Shown in pieces: positions 1 through 8,538 of a DNA stretch of 64,000 nt (position 1 is its first letter; each line of letters opens with the position of its first letter). The notes beneath the pieces were generated by a model. The model saw only the letters and a list, made by a program, of their open reading frames with translations, did no database searches and was not told where the DNA came from. The DNA is from Oceanobacter sp045430275. GTDB taxonomy: Bacteria > Pseudomonadota > Gammaproteobacteria > Pseudomonadales > Oceanobacteraceae. The translations under genes and the position numbers were made by a program. The stretch covers positions 62,001 through 126,000 of the forward strand of contig JAILXU010000012.1 of assembly GCA_045430275.1 (NCBI GenBank), written 5' to 3'.

Positions 1-44
1 GCGGTCTGCAGTTAATTATTGAAGCAATGGCAAATAACGACTGA
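1..44 (+). CDS. cas2: Cas2 (type I-E), C-terminal fragment
   Basis: Only the last 13 codons are in the window: in the frame starting at base 3 they read GLQLIIEAMANND and stop at TGA 42-44. The G-L-x-L-[IV] pattern resembles the last strand of Cas2e proteins (E. coli Cas2e ends with GLRLVSFLPV). It sits directly before the leader of a type I-E style array, where cas2 normally ends. Cas2e partners with Cas1 in spacer integration. The match rests on very few residues and on position, so it is an inference; the rest of the gene and the other cas genes would be to the left of the window. Confidence 0.5.
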   Translation, partial: GLQLIIEAMANND

Positions 45-101
45 GTAAGGTTCTTTAACAGCTCGATGACAACCTGGCCAACTACTGGTTAAATGTTCAG
101 G
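45..101 (+). promoter_or_regulatory. CRISPR leader
   Basis: A 57-base stretch lies between the presumed cas2 stop and the first repeat. It contains GGTTCTTTAACA (50-61), similar to the TTCTTTAA element often seen in type I-E leaders. The degenerate repeat is at the opposite end of the array, which places the leader on this side. It should hold the crRNA promoter and the integration recognition site, although a full promoter could extend back into cas2. Confidence 0.6.
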
Positions 102-1839
102 GTCTTCCCCACACCCGTGGGGGTGTTTCTGCGATTTCCACGGGCATTAGGCTGCACCCTCCGTCTTCCCCACACCCGTGGGGGTGTTTCCGCAGCAAGT
201 GCTGCTCGGTGCGATGAATTTGAGTCTTCCCCACACCCGTGGGGGTGTTTCTTTTTTAGAAGTCATCGGAAGGGCGTCAACTACGGTCTTCCCCACACCC
301 GTGGGGGTGTTTCCAGGTGCAAACCCACCCATGCGCGACAATAGGCGTCTTCCCCACACCCGTGGGGGTGTTTCTACTTGGATGGTCTACTGTCGGAGCG
401 GTCGAAGGTCTTCCCCACACCCGTGGGGGTGTTTCCACTTGCTGACCACTGCGCCAGCGTGAGCAAGGGTCTTCCCCACACCCGTGGGGGTGTTTCCAGA
501 ATGGGACGGCGAAGGTATGCCGCCGATTGGTCTTCCCCACACCCGTGGGGGTGTTTCCAGGGGTTTACGATGCCGCAAACGGTAGAAATTGTCTTCCCCA
601 CACCCGTGGGGGTGTTTCCATCACCCGTACTGGACACATACACCCAGCCCGGTCTTCCCCACACCCGTGGGGGTGTTTCTCTATCTCGAAAGCAACCAGA
701 CCGACAAAATCGGTCTTCCCCACACCCGTGGGGGTGTTTCCGAGCAACTGTCTCGCCCGTGGTCTGGATTCAAGGTCTTCCCCACACCCGTGGGGGTGTT
801 TCCACTCCACCAGCAGCGTTTACGATGTCACTGACGTCTTCCCCACACCCGTGGGGGTGTTTCCGTAGCGCCTGAGTTGTTGCTAATCTTGCCCAGGTCT
901 TCCCCACACCCGTGGGGGTGTTTCCCATATACGCAGAAACTGGAGAAAGGAGCGCTCGTCTTCCCCACACCCGTGGGGGTGTTTCCAATGCGACCCGTTT
1001 CATCTTCGTAAGCGCATGGTCTTCCCCACACCCGTGGGGGTGTTTCTGCAACTGGCGAAAACTTGCCACAAGGGGAAAAGTCTTCCCCACACCCGTGGGG
1101 GTGTTTCTGAAGTAGGGTGCATGCTCGTAGTTATACGGCCGTCTTCCCCACACCCGTGGGGGTGTTTCTGTGTTTGATGTGCAGAGTGAGCGGGTGTCAG
1201 AGTCTTCCCCACACCCGTGGGGGTGTTTCTGATTCTCTTGAGTGGGAGGGGACTACCGCATTGTCTTCCCCACACCCGTGGGGGTGTTTCTATACGTCAA
1301 ATCATCAAAAGATGGGTGTGTTTGTCTTCCCCACACCCGTGGGGGTGTTTCCATATCTGAAAAAGAAGTCAAATCATCATTGCGGTCTTCCCCACACCCG
1401 TGGGGGTGTTTCCATCACACCGGTTCCGGGGCTTGGGTATCCGCTGTCTTCCCCACACCCGTGGGGGTGTTTCTCCAGATCTCGCGCCAAGTTGTACTTC
1501 TGCGCAGTCTTCCCCACACCCGTGGGGGTGTTTCTGGATGCCACAAACGACCACCCCACCGACCTTGGTCTTCCCCACACCCGTGGGGGTGTTTCCTATT
1601 CGGTCAAATTCTGATTCTGGTGTGCCTAGTCTTCCCCACACCCGTGGGGGTGTTTCTGAAAAAAGAAGACATTAAGGCGCTGGCTCTGGGTCTTCCCCAC
1701 ACCCGTGGGGGTGTTTCTTCCCTCTCTGATCTGCTTAAACCGCAAAGCCGGTCTTCCCCACACCCGTGGGGGTGTTTCTGTCGGTGCCCAGGCATCTGGT
1801 GGAATTGCGCTGTCTTCCCCACACCCGCGGGGGTGTTTT
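102..1839 (+). CRISPR. Type I-E CRISPR array, 29 repeats / 28 spacers
   Basis: A 28-nt repeat starts at 102, 163, 224, 286, 347, 408, 469, 530, 591, 652, 713, 775, 836, 897, 958, 1019, 1080, 1141, 1202, 1263, 1324, 1385, 1446, 1507, 1568, 1629, 1690, 1751 and 1812. Spacers are 33 nt, with two of 34 nt (spacers 3 and 11). The repeat contains the hairpin CCCCAC-ACCC-GTGGGG, the same layout as the E. coli type I-E repeat. The base after each repeat is always C or T, so the unit can be read as a 29-nt repeat with a variable last base, giving an 8-nt crRNA handle GTGTTTCY after cleavage at the stem base. The last repeat (1812-1839) carries two changes (T to C at repeat position 17, C to T at 28), marking the distal end. 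Spacers look unrelated to one another apart from one shared 12-mer. Translated frames across the array are artefacts of the repeat. Confidence 0.98.
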
Positions 1840-1874
1840 TTCTTTACGACAACCCATGACCCCTGTCGGCATCC

Positions 1875-1903
1875 TTGAATTCCGCCCCTGACGCCCAAAT
1901 ACT
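1875..1903 (+). promoter_or_regulatory. Possible prlC promoter
   Basis: TTGAAT (1875-1880) is followed after 17 bases by AATACT (1898-1903), a weak sigma70-like pair 47 bases before the prlC start. It lies between the terminal CRISPR repeat and the gene. Nothing else in this 110-base gap is recognisable. Assignment is by eye and tentative. Confidence 0.3.
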
Positions 1904-1949
1904 GGAGAGATTGCGATTTCTCCGTTTTCACTCCGTCAGGACGAGTTCT

Positions 1950-4028
1950 ATGTCTAATCCGCTGCTTGAATCCCACCGTTTGCCGCCGTTTTCTTCCATT
2001 CAGCCAGAGCACGTCAAACCGGCGATTGAGTCGCTGCTGGAGCGCAACCGCGAGCGCATTGCCAGTTTGCTGGCGGCGCTGAAAGCATCGGGTGACACGC
2101 CGACCTGGGCGTCTCTGGTTGCGCCGCTGGAGCAGTGGGACGATGAGTTGAGTCAGGCCTGGTCGCCGGTTGGGCATTTGAACGGCGTATTGAATACCGA
2201 TGAACTGCGCGAAGCCTATAACGCCTGCTTGCCGTTGCTGAGCCTGTATTCCACCGAGTTGGGCCAGAACGTCGATTTGTGTAATGCCTATAAAGCATTG
2301 CAGGCGTCGGATGAATTCGAGACGTTGAATCAGCAGCAAAAAACCACCATCGAGCACGCACTGCGTGATTTCCGTCTGGCCGGTGTCGATCTGCCGGAAG
2401 AGAAGAAGGCGCGTTACAGCGAGATCAGCCAGCGTTTGTCGGAGCTGACCAGCAAGTTCAGCGAGAACGTGCTCGACGCCACCCAGTCGTGGAGCAAGCA
2501 CATCACCGATAAAGCCGAACTGGCCGGGCTGCCAGACAGCGCCGTGTCGTTGCTGGCGCAGCAGGCTCAACAGCGTGATCTGGAAGGCTACGTGGTGACG
2601 CTCAATTTCCCGTCTTATTTGCCGATCATGACTTACGCCGATAATCGTTCTCTGCGTGAAGAGGTCTACACCGCGTTTGTCACGCGTGCGTCGGATCAAG
2701 GCCCGGACGCTGGCAAGTTCGACAACACCGACAAGATGAATGAGATTTTGCAGCTGCGTTATGAAATGGCGCAATTGCTGGGTTTTGAAAGCTACGCCGA
2801 ATATTCCGTTGCCAGCAAAATGGCAGAATCGGCGGATCAGGTGCTGGATTTCCTCAACGATCTGGCCCAGAAAGCCAAGCCTCAGGCACAGCGTGAATTT
2901 GCTGAGCTGAACCAGTTCGCTAACGAGTGTCAGGCCGATGGTGAATTTGGCGCAGATGAGCTGATGCCGTGGGACGTGACTTACTTCGCCGAGAAATTGC
3001 GGCAGCAGCGTTACTCGATTTCGCAGGAAGATATTCGTCCGTATCTGCCGGTGGATACTGTCATCAAGGGCATGTTCGAGACGGTCTCACGCCTGTTCGG
3101 TGTGCAGTTTGAGGAACAAACCGAGTTTGATCGCTACCACGCAGACGTGCGTTTCTTCAACGTCACCAAAGATGGTGAGCCGCTGGCAGCCTTCTATCTT
3201 GATTTGTACGCCCGTGAGAAAAAGCGTGGCGGTGCCTGGATGGATGTGTGCCGTACCCGTCGTCTGGCTGACTCTGGTGTGCAACTGCCAGTGGCCTATC
3301 TGGTGTGCAACTTCACGCCGCCGGTTGGTGACCAGCCTGCACTGCTGACCCACGACGAGCTGACCACGCTGTTCCACGAATTTGGCCACGGCCTGCATCA
3401 TATGCTGACGCGCATGGAAGTATCGGCGGTCAGTGGTATTTCTGGCGTTGCCTGGGATGCGGTCGAGCTGCCAAGCCAGTTCCTGGAAAACTGGTGTTAC
3501 GAGCCGGAAGCGCTGGCGTTTATCTCCGGTCATTACCAGAATCAGGGCGAACCACTGCCGCAGGCGCTGCTGGATAAATTGCTGGCGGCAAAGAACTTCC
3601 AGAGCGCTATGGGCACCATGCGTCAACTGGAGTTTGCGCTGTTTGATTTCCGCCTGCATCACGAATACCGCGATCAGCCACTCGACGTTCAGGCGCTGCT
3701 GAACAGCGTTCGGGCCGATGTCACGGTGGTGCCAACGGTGCCGTTTGGTCGCTTCCAGCACGGTTTCACGCATATCTTTGCTGGCGGCTACGCGGCAGGT
3801 TACTACTCGTACAAATGGGCCGAAGTGTTGAGTGCCGACGCCTTCTCTCGCTTCGAGGAAGAGGGTATCTTCAACGCCGACACCGGCCAGAGCTTCCTCG
3901 ACGAAATTCTCAGCCAGGGCGGCAGCCGTGAAGCCGCCGAACTGTTTGCGAACTTCCGGGGCCGTTCGCCGTCTGTAGAACCCTTGCTGCGTCATTGCGG
4001 CATCGAAGTTAATGAGGAGATTGCCTGA
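1950..4028 (+). CDS. prlC: Oligopeptidase A (M3 metallopeptidase)
   Basis: A 692-residue zinc endopeptidase of the M3 (thimet oligopeptidase) family that degrades short peptides, including cleaved signal peptides, in the cytoplasm. The zinc motif HEFGH is at about residues 476-480 (nt 3375-3389) within TLFHEFGHGLHHML, and length matches the usual ~680. The start at 1950 (MSNPLLESHRLPPF) is preferred over an in-frame TTG at 1875 because it has an AGGA element about 9 bases upstream and fits the family N-terminus. It overlaps the next gene by one base (TGATG), which indicates translational coupling with the small zinc-ribbon protein that often follows prlC in gammaproteobacteria. Confidence 0.96.
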   Translation: MSNPLLESHRLPPFSSIQPEHVKPAIESLLERNRERIASLLAALKASGDTPTWASLVAPLEQWDDELSQAWSPVGHLNGVLNTDELREAYNACLPLLSLYSTELGQNVDLCNAYKALQASDEFETLNQQQKTTIEHALRDFRLAGVDLPEEKKARYSEISQRLSELTSKFSENVLDATQSWSKHITDKAELAGLPDSAVSLLAQQAQQRDLEGYVVTLNFPSYLPIMTYADNRSLREEVYTAFVTRASDQGPDAGKFDNTDKMNEILQLRYEMAQLLGFESYAEYSVASKMAESADQVLDFLNDLAQKAKPQAQREFAELNQFANECQADGEFGADELMPWDVTYFAEKLRQQRYSISQEDIRPYLPVDTVIKGMFETVSRLFGVQFEEQTEFDRYHADVRFFNVTKDGEPLAAFYLDLYAREKKRGGAWMDVCRTRRLADSGVQLPVAYLVCNFTPPVGDQPALLTHDELTTLFHEFGHGLHHMLTRMEVSAVSGISGVAWDAVELPSQFLENWCYEPEALAFISGHYQNQGEPLPQALLDKLLAAKNFQSAMGTMRQLEFALFDFRLHHEYRDQPLDVQALLNSVRADVTVVPTVPFGRFQHGFTHIFAGGYAAGYYSYKWAEVLSADAFSRFEEEGIFNADTGQSFLDEILSQGGSREAAELFANFRGRSPSVEPLLRHCGIEVNEEIA

Positions 4029-4294
4029 TGACAACCACCCAACGTCCACGCCGTTTTATTGCTGGAGCCGTGTGCCCCAAGTGCTCCGAAATGGACAAGA
4101 TTGTGATGTACACCAACGACGCTGATGAAGAAGTGCGCGAATGCGTCAGCTGTGGCTACTCCCAAACGTCCACCGAGCAGGCTGAGGAAGACCGTCGAGC
4201 CGACGAACTGGCCACCCGCGTCACGCCAGTAGACGGCAAGGTGTTGCTGGATGAAGAAGAGAAGCCTCTGAAAATCATCGGTCTGGGTAGCTAG
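4028..4294 (+). CDS. yheV: YheV-like zinc-ribbon protein
   Basis: An 88-residue protein with two CxxC pairs, CPKC and CVSC, near residues 16-19 and 37-40, forming a small zinc ribbon. It matches the YheV family (DUF2387), whose gene is commonly the immediate downstream partner of prlC; the two overlap here. The C-terminal half is acidic. Molecular function is unknown; metal binding is inferred from the cysteines. Confidence 0.85.
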   Translation: MTTTQRPRRFIAGAVCPKCSEMDKIVMYTNDADEEVRECVSCGYSQTSTEQAEEDRRADELATRVTPVDGKVLLDEEEKPLKIIGLGS

Positions 4295-4419
4295 ACCTCT
4301 CCCGTTGGTGCTGATGTTGTCTGGTATCGACTCGTTTGGCCCGCTAGACTGCGGGTTATGAGTCAACCTGCTGCATCGGGCAATATCAGCACCGATTCTG
4401 CTCAATACAGGAGAAGTCA

Positions 4420-6132
4420 ATGGCAAGGAGTCTGTTGCAATCAAGGTGGAAATGGCTGTGCCTGCTGACCGTGGTCGTAGCGCAAGGCTGTGCAACCTAT
4501 GGTGCAGATGTACAGAATGTGCTGTCGGATGTCCGTCGTGGTGATTGGAAAGCATCGGAAGCCTCTTTAAAACAAACCTTGTCCGATTCCGGCGGCGACC
4601 GGCTGCTGTATTTTCTCGAACTGGGTGTTATCCGCCATTTGAGCGGCGACTATAAGGGCAGTAATCAACTGCTGGAGAAAGCTGAGCGTATTTCTGAAAG
4701 TCTCGAAACCAGCAGCGTGACCGGAGCTTTCTTCGAGCTGCTGTCCAATCCGCGTCAGGGTTCCTACGCCGGTACAACCCACGAAAAACTCTACCTGAAT
4801 TACTTCAAAGCGCTGAATTACATCGCCATTGCTGAAAAAGAAACCACACGCAATGCGCGTCTGGACGCACTGGAAGGCGCGCGAGTCGAAATCCGCCGCA
4901 TGAACATCCGCCTCAACAGCCTGAACGACGAGGAAGGCGATTACGAACAACGCCGCGAAGACAAGCAAGAGACGTCCTACAAGGTCTTCAATATTTTCAA
5001 TAAGCTCAGCGGCAATATTGACGTTGACGACTTCCGTTTCCGCGACGATGCGCTGTCACACTATCTGGCCGGGGTCACCTATGAAATGAACGGTGAGCTG
5101 GACAACGCTCGCATCAGTTATCGCAAATCCGCCGAAGCCTACGAAGGCGGTTACGCCGAGCAATTCCGCCTTGACCCGACCATGACCGAACAGGCCTGGT
5201 TCGACACCGTGCGTATTATGCGCCGGGCTGGTGGCTATGAATCCGAATGGCCCCGACTGGCGAAGAAGAAGCTCTCCGCCGACAAGCGCAAGGAACTGGC
5301 CAACTGGGATAACAAAGCCCAGTTACTGGTGATCGAGCACAAGGGGCTGGCCCCCGAGCTGAAGGAAATGAGCCTGGAGCTGTGGGCCAATCCAACGCTG
5401 AAGAGCTTTGAAATGCAGCCTTACGTCGGTTTTGAAAACCGCGATGCGCTGGCCTGGTTCTACCTGCTGTACTCCGACAAGGGAATTTACAAGGCTCTGA
5501 CGGCGTATCTGGATGGCCAGCGTCTGGATCGCTTCTTTGATCCGTTCACCAAAACCATTTTGCTTGGCCCCGCCTGGGACGTAGCGCAGGAACTGGGGCT
5601 GGATCAGGCCATTGGTTCTTCCCTGCGCATTACCGTGCCGTATTATCCGATTCCCAAAGTACTGGGCGACTCTCAGTTGACCGTTGCCACGGCCACAGGA
5701 AGCGTTGTGGATCAGCCAATCGGCTTGTACAAGGCCGCCAGCCCGGCTCAGCTTGGCATTCAGGAACGTATGGTCAACGCCGATAACGACTTGCATCAGG
5801 CCCTGACCCGCTCGGCCACCAAGCTGTTGACGGCTCAGGCGTTCGGCCTGACGGACAACAAGAAGGAAGGCAGCAGCCTGCTGGCACTGGCGGGCAAACT
5901 GGCGACTCAATTAACCGAAGCGTCGGAAACTCGCAGCTGGTTGTTGTTGCCCAACGACATACGCATTCGTCGTGTGCCGCTGGAACCCGGCGACTATCAG
6001 CTGACTCTGGACTCACGTCTGGAAGCCGGGCAGCAGGTTCAGGAAACAACCCGCAAGACCCTGACAGCCAATGACATTGCAATCTGGCAAGTGCGTTCCC
6101 TGCCACAGCAAGCGTCCAAAAAGAAACGTTAA
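4420..6132 (+). CDS. COG3014-like outer-membrane lipoprotein
   Basis: A 570-residue predicted lipoprotein: a hydrophobic N-terminus ends in VVVAQGC with the acylated Cys at 24, a slightly atypical lipobox with Ala at -3. The following region is rich in helical repeats (DWKASEASLKQTL, YLAGVTYEMNGELDNARISY), resembling TPR-like units. The C-terminal ~150 residues look beta-rich. The gene starts an apparent three-gene operon with an LpoB-like protein and an LPP20 lipoprotein, an arrangement seen in other marine gammaproteobacteria. The start has a good AGGAGA site. A role with the LpoB-like neighbour in cell-wall assembly is inferred from context only. Confidence 0.75.
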   Translation: MARSLLQSRWKWLCLLTVVVAQGCATYGADVQNVLSDVRRGDWKASEASLKQTLSDSGGDRLLYFLELGVIRHLSGDYKGSNQLLEKAERISESLETSSVTGAFFELLSNPRQGSYAGTTHEKLYLNYFKALNYIAIAEKETTRNARLDALEGARVEIRRMNIRLNSLNDEEGDYEQRREDKQETSYKVFNIFNKLSGNIDVDDFRFRDDALSHYLAGVTYEMNGELDNARISYRKSAEAYEGGYAEQFRLDPTMTEQAWFDTVRIMRRAGGYESEWPRLAKKKLSADKRKELANWDNKAQLLVIEHKGLAPELKEMSLELWANPTLKSFEMQPYVGFENRDALAWFYLLYSDKGIYKALTAYLDGQRLDRFFDPFTKTILLGPAWDVAQELGLDQAIGSSLRITVPYYPIPKVLGDSQLTVATATGSVVDQPIGLYKAASPAQLGIQERMVNADNDLHQALTRSATKLLTAQAFGLTDNKKEGSSLLALAGKLATQLTEASETRSWLLLPNDIRIRRVPLEPGDYQLTLDSRLEAGQQVQETTRKTLTANDIAIWQVRSLPQQASKKKR

Positions 6133-6166
6133 ACTCATCAAACCGCTTTGTTCTCAGGAAGACACT

Positions 6167-6775
6167 ATGAAACACATCAAGCAATCCGTAGCCGCCGCAC
6201 TGATTGGCGTTGCCGCCCTTTCTACCCTGACTGGCTGTGGCAGCACGGAAGTGAAGCGCATTGATGCCAGCAAGGAAGTGGCGCTGTCTGATCGCTGGAA
6301 CGCCACCGATTCCCGTCTGGTGGCTGAAGAAATGATCACCGACATGCTGTCGTTCCCATGGGCCAGCCAGTTCGAGCTGCAAAACGACCGCTTGCCAACC
6401 ATCATCATCCAGCGCATTGCCAACAAATCGCACGAGCACATCGCTCTGGATACCTTTATCAACGACATCAAGCGCAGTGTGATCCGTTCCGGCAAAGCCA
6501 GCTTTGTGGCCGGTGGTGAAGAGCGTGAAGCAGTGCGTGATGAGCGTCTGGACCAAGAGTTGAACGCGAAAGAGGCCAAGCAGCAGGGCCAGGAACTGGC
6601 GGCTGACTTTGCTTTGTCCGGCACCGTCAATTCACTGGTTGATAAAGCCGACAACAAACGCGTGACCTTCTATCAGGTGGATCTGAAGCTGATCGATATG
6701 GAATCCAATATCGAGGTCTGGAACGGCCAGAAGAAGATCCAGAAATTCCAGAAGAAATCATCATTCGGACTCTAA
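6167..6775 (+). CDS. lpoB: LpoB-like penicillin-binding-protein activator
   Basis: A 202-residue lipoprotein with lipobox LTGC (Cys24) followed by a globular domain carrying LSDRWNATDSRLVAEEMITDML and LRDG-like strands typical of the LpoB/COG3417 family. In E. coli LpoB is anchored in the outer membrane and reaches through the periplasm to stimulate PBP1b. Here the linker after the Cys is short, so reach across the envelope may differ. ATG 6167 is preceded by AGGAAG. It lies 34 bases after the COG3014-like gene and 3 bases before the LPP20 gene, so the three are probably co-transcribed. Family assignment is fairly secure; the PBP target is not shown by sequence. Confidence 0.8.
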   Translation: MKHIKQSVAAALIGVAALSTLTGCGSTEVKRIDASKEVALSDRWNATDSRLVAEEMITDMLSFPWASQFELQNDRLPTIIIQRIANKSHEHIALDTFINDIKRSVIRSGKASFVAGGEEREAVRDERLDQELNAKEAKQQGQELAADFALSGTVNSLVDKADNKRVTFYQVDLKLIDMESNIEVWNGQKKIQKFQKKSSFGL

Positions 6776-6778
6776 GCC

Positions 6779-7852
6779 ATGAAACAGTCAACCCTGGCGA
6801 TGCTGATCGTGGGTGGCATGCTGACCGCCAGCCTTGGTGGCTGTGCCTCCCATCAGCGCGTTGATCGCCAACAATCACCGGCACAGGCGGCTCTGGCCGA
6901 CATGGCGGTGCCCCAGTGGGCGTTACAACCACCCAATCGTTCTGGCATGGCCTACGGTGTTGGCAGTATTGAAGTGCTGGCCGACCCGGCGGATGCCATT
7001 CGCCGCGCCACCGAGCTGGGTCGGATTGATCTGGTCAGCCAGTTGCGCGTCACGGTGTCCGGGGACTTCAGCAGCACCACGACTGAAACCCGCAGTACAG
7101 GCGAGCTGACGACGGTACAGAAGAACGTCCGTAATCACGTTCGCAGCCAGGTTGCTCCGGTGGAGCTGGAAGACGCCATTCTGAGCGATTCCGCTCTGGC
7201 CAACGGCTTTGCCTACGCACTGGTTGAGCTTGATCGTACTGCAGCCGCAGCCCGCTTCCGCCGCCTGATCAGTGATACCGAAACCGAACTGGATCGCTTC
7301 GTTATTCAGGCCGAGCGCGCCAATGCCACGCAGCAGGATACGCTGCCAGCCTTACGTCTGTTGCTACCGGCTCTGGACGTGTTTGCTCGCCGCGAAGCAC
7401 TGGCCAGCCAACTGGAGCTGGTGAGCCAGAATCACACCTCTCCGACGCTGTCAGCCGAGCATCAGGCGCTGCAGCGCACTATTTATCAGTATCTGGATCG
7501 TCTGGAAGTGGTGCTGAATCCGCTCAACGAAGCAGCGGAGGCGATGCAGGGCGAGGTACTGGAAGCGCTGACGGAACAGGGCATGAACATTTCCAGCCAG
7601 CCGCAACAGGCCGATCTGATCATGGATCTGAGTACAGAGTTGTCGGAAAAGCAGCAGCGTGGACGGGTCTACGTGTTCGCCAACAGTCGTTTGACGATTC
7701 GGGATGCCAGAGGTCGAGCACTCAGCTCGCTGGGTGAAACCGCTCGGGGCGTGTCCGGGGTGCCGGAAGTCGCGCGTCAGAAAGCCGCGACGGCGGTGGC
7801 GGAACTGCTGGGTAACGAATTGGCCGCAACCCTGGTTGATAAACTGCGTTAA
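6779..7852 (+). CDS. LPP20-family lipoprotein
   Basis: A 357-residue lipoprotein with lipobox SLGGC (Cys22). Residues ~45-170 contain PQWALQPP, YGVGSIEVLADPADAIRRATELGRIDLVSQL and later FAYALVELDRTAA, the pattern of the LPP20 lipoprotein family. The C-terminal third (ADLIMDLSTELSEKQQ ... ARQKAATAVAELLGNEL) resembles the ARG/LPP20-type repeat seen in related proteins. It is the last gene of the lipoprotein trio and is followed by a hairpin. Function is unknown; envelope localisation is inferred from the signal. Confidence 0.78.
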   Translation: MKQSTLAMLIVGGMLTASLGGCASHQRVDRQQSPAQAALADMAVPQWALQPPNRSGMAYGVGSIEVLADPADAIRRATELGRIDLVSQLRVTVSGDFSSTTTETRSTGELTTVQKNVRNHVRSQVAPVELEDAILSDSALANGFAYALVELDRTAAAARFRRLISDTETELDRFVIQAERANATQQDTLPALRLLLPALDVFARREALASQLELVSQNHTSPTLSAEHQALQRTIYQYLDRLEVVLNPLNEAAEAMQGEVLEALTEQGMNISSQPQQADLIMDLSTELSEKQQRGRVYVFANSRLTIRDARGRALSSLGETARGVSGVPEVARQKAATAVAELLGNELAATLVDKLR

Positions 7853-7867
7853 TCTTGCTCAAAACAG

Positions 7868-7895
7868 GGAGCACTGCCGGACTCGGCAGCGCTCC
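7868..7895. terminator. Hairpin between convergent genes
   Basis: GGAGCACTGCCG and CGGCAGCGCTCC form a 12-bp stem with one mismatch around a GACT loop, in the gap between the LPP20 gene and yceI, which converge. There is no T-run on either side, so it may be a weak terminator or an mRNA-stabilising end. Confidence 0.5.
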
Positions 7896-7921
7896 TGAGA
7901 AGTGGCCGAGCAGTAACGGAA

Positions 7922-8497
7922 TTACTGACGAATGCCTTCAATGTGCAGCTCCATTTCCACATGTGTGGACGCTGGGCCAAGGTTGTAATCAATGCCGTAA
8001 TCGGACATTTTCAGCTTGGTTGTACCGGTAAAACCGGCACGATAACCACCCCATGGGTCTTTGCCCTCACCCAGTTGAGTGACAGGGAAGCTGATGCGCT
8101 TGGTCACACCGTGCAGGGTCAGATCACCCGCCAGTACACCGGCTTTTTTGCCCGTAGGCTTGTAGCTGGTGCTCTTGAACGTCGCAGTTGGGTACTTCTT
8201 CACATCCAGAAAGTCACCGCCGCGCAGGTGCTTGTCACGCTCAGCGTGGTTGGAATCAATGGACGCCGTATTGATGGTCACTTCAATGCTGGACGCTTCC
8301 GGCTTGTTGGCGTCCCACTGGAACTGGCCATCAAACTTGTTGAAACGGCCTGTCAGCCAGCTATAACCCAGATGCTGAATTTTGAAGTTCACGAACGCAT
8401 GCGCACCCTTGATATCAACCTGGTAATCCGCCGCATTGGCGAAACCGGATGTCAGGGCAGCCGTTGAGAACGCAGCAGCAAGCAGCAGTTTTTTCAT
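7922..8497 (-). CDS. yceI: YceI-family periplasmic protein
   Basis: A 191-residue secreted protein with a signal peptide ending near ANAADYQVD and the YceI lipocalin-like fold motifs HAFVNFKIQHLGYSWLTGRF, LDVKKYPTATFKST and LTLHGVTKRISFPV. YceI proteins bind isoprenoid-type lipids such as polyprenyl quinones in the periplasm. An AGGAG site precedes the ATG. It lies 41 bases downstream of the cytochrome b561 gene on the same strand; this pairing is common and suggests a periplasmic/membrane redox function, though the partner substrate is unknown. Confidence 0.93.
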   Translation of the reverse strand: MKKLLLAAAFSTAALTSGFANAADYQVDIKGAHAFVNFKIQHLGYSWLTGRFNKFDGQFQWDANKPEASSIEVTINTASIDSNHAERDKHLRGGDFLDVKKYPTATFKSTSYKPTGKKAGVLAGDLTLHGVTKRISFPVTQLGEGKDPWGGYRAGFTGTTKLKMSDYGIDYNLGPASTHVEMELHIEGIRQ

Positions 8498-8538
8498 TCC
8501 ATTCTCCTGTTGGATAAGGGTCGTTCTGAGTGTAAATA

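Noticed and set aside
93..1859. Many open frames on both strands across the CRISPR array
   Set aside because: They are created by the repeat sequence having no stop codons in several frames; all contain the same repeated peptide and no ribosome sites.
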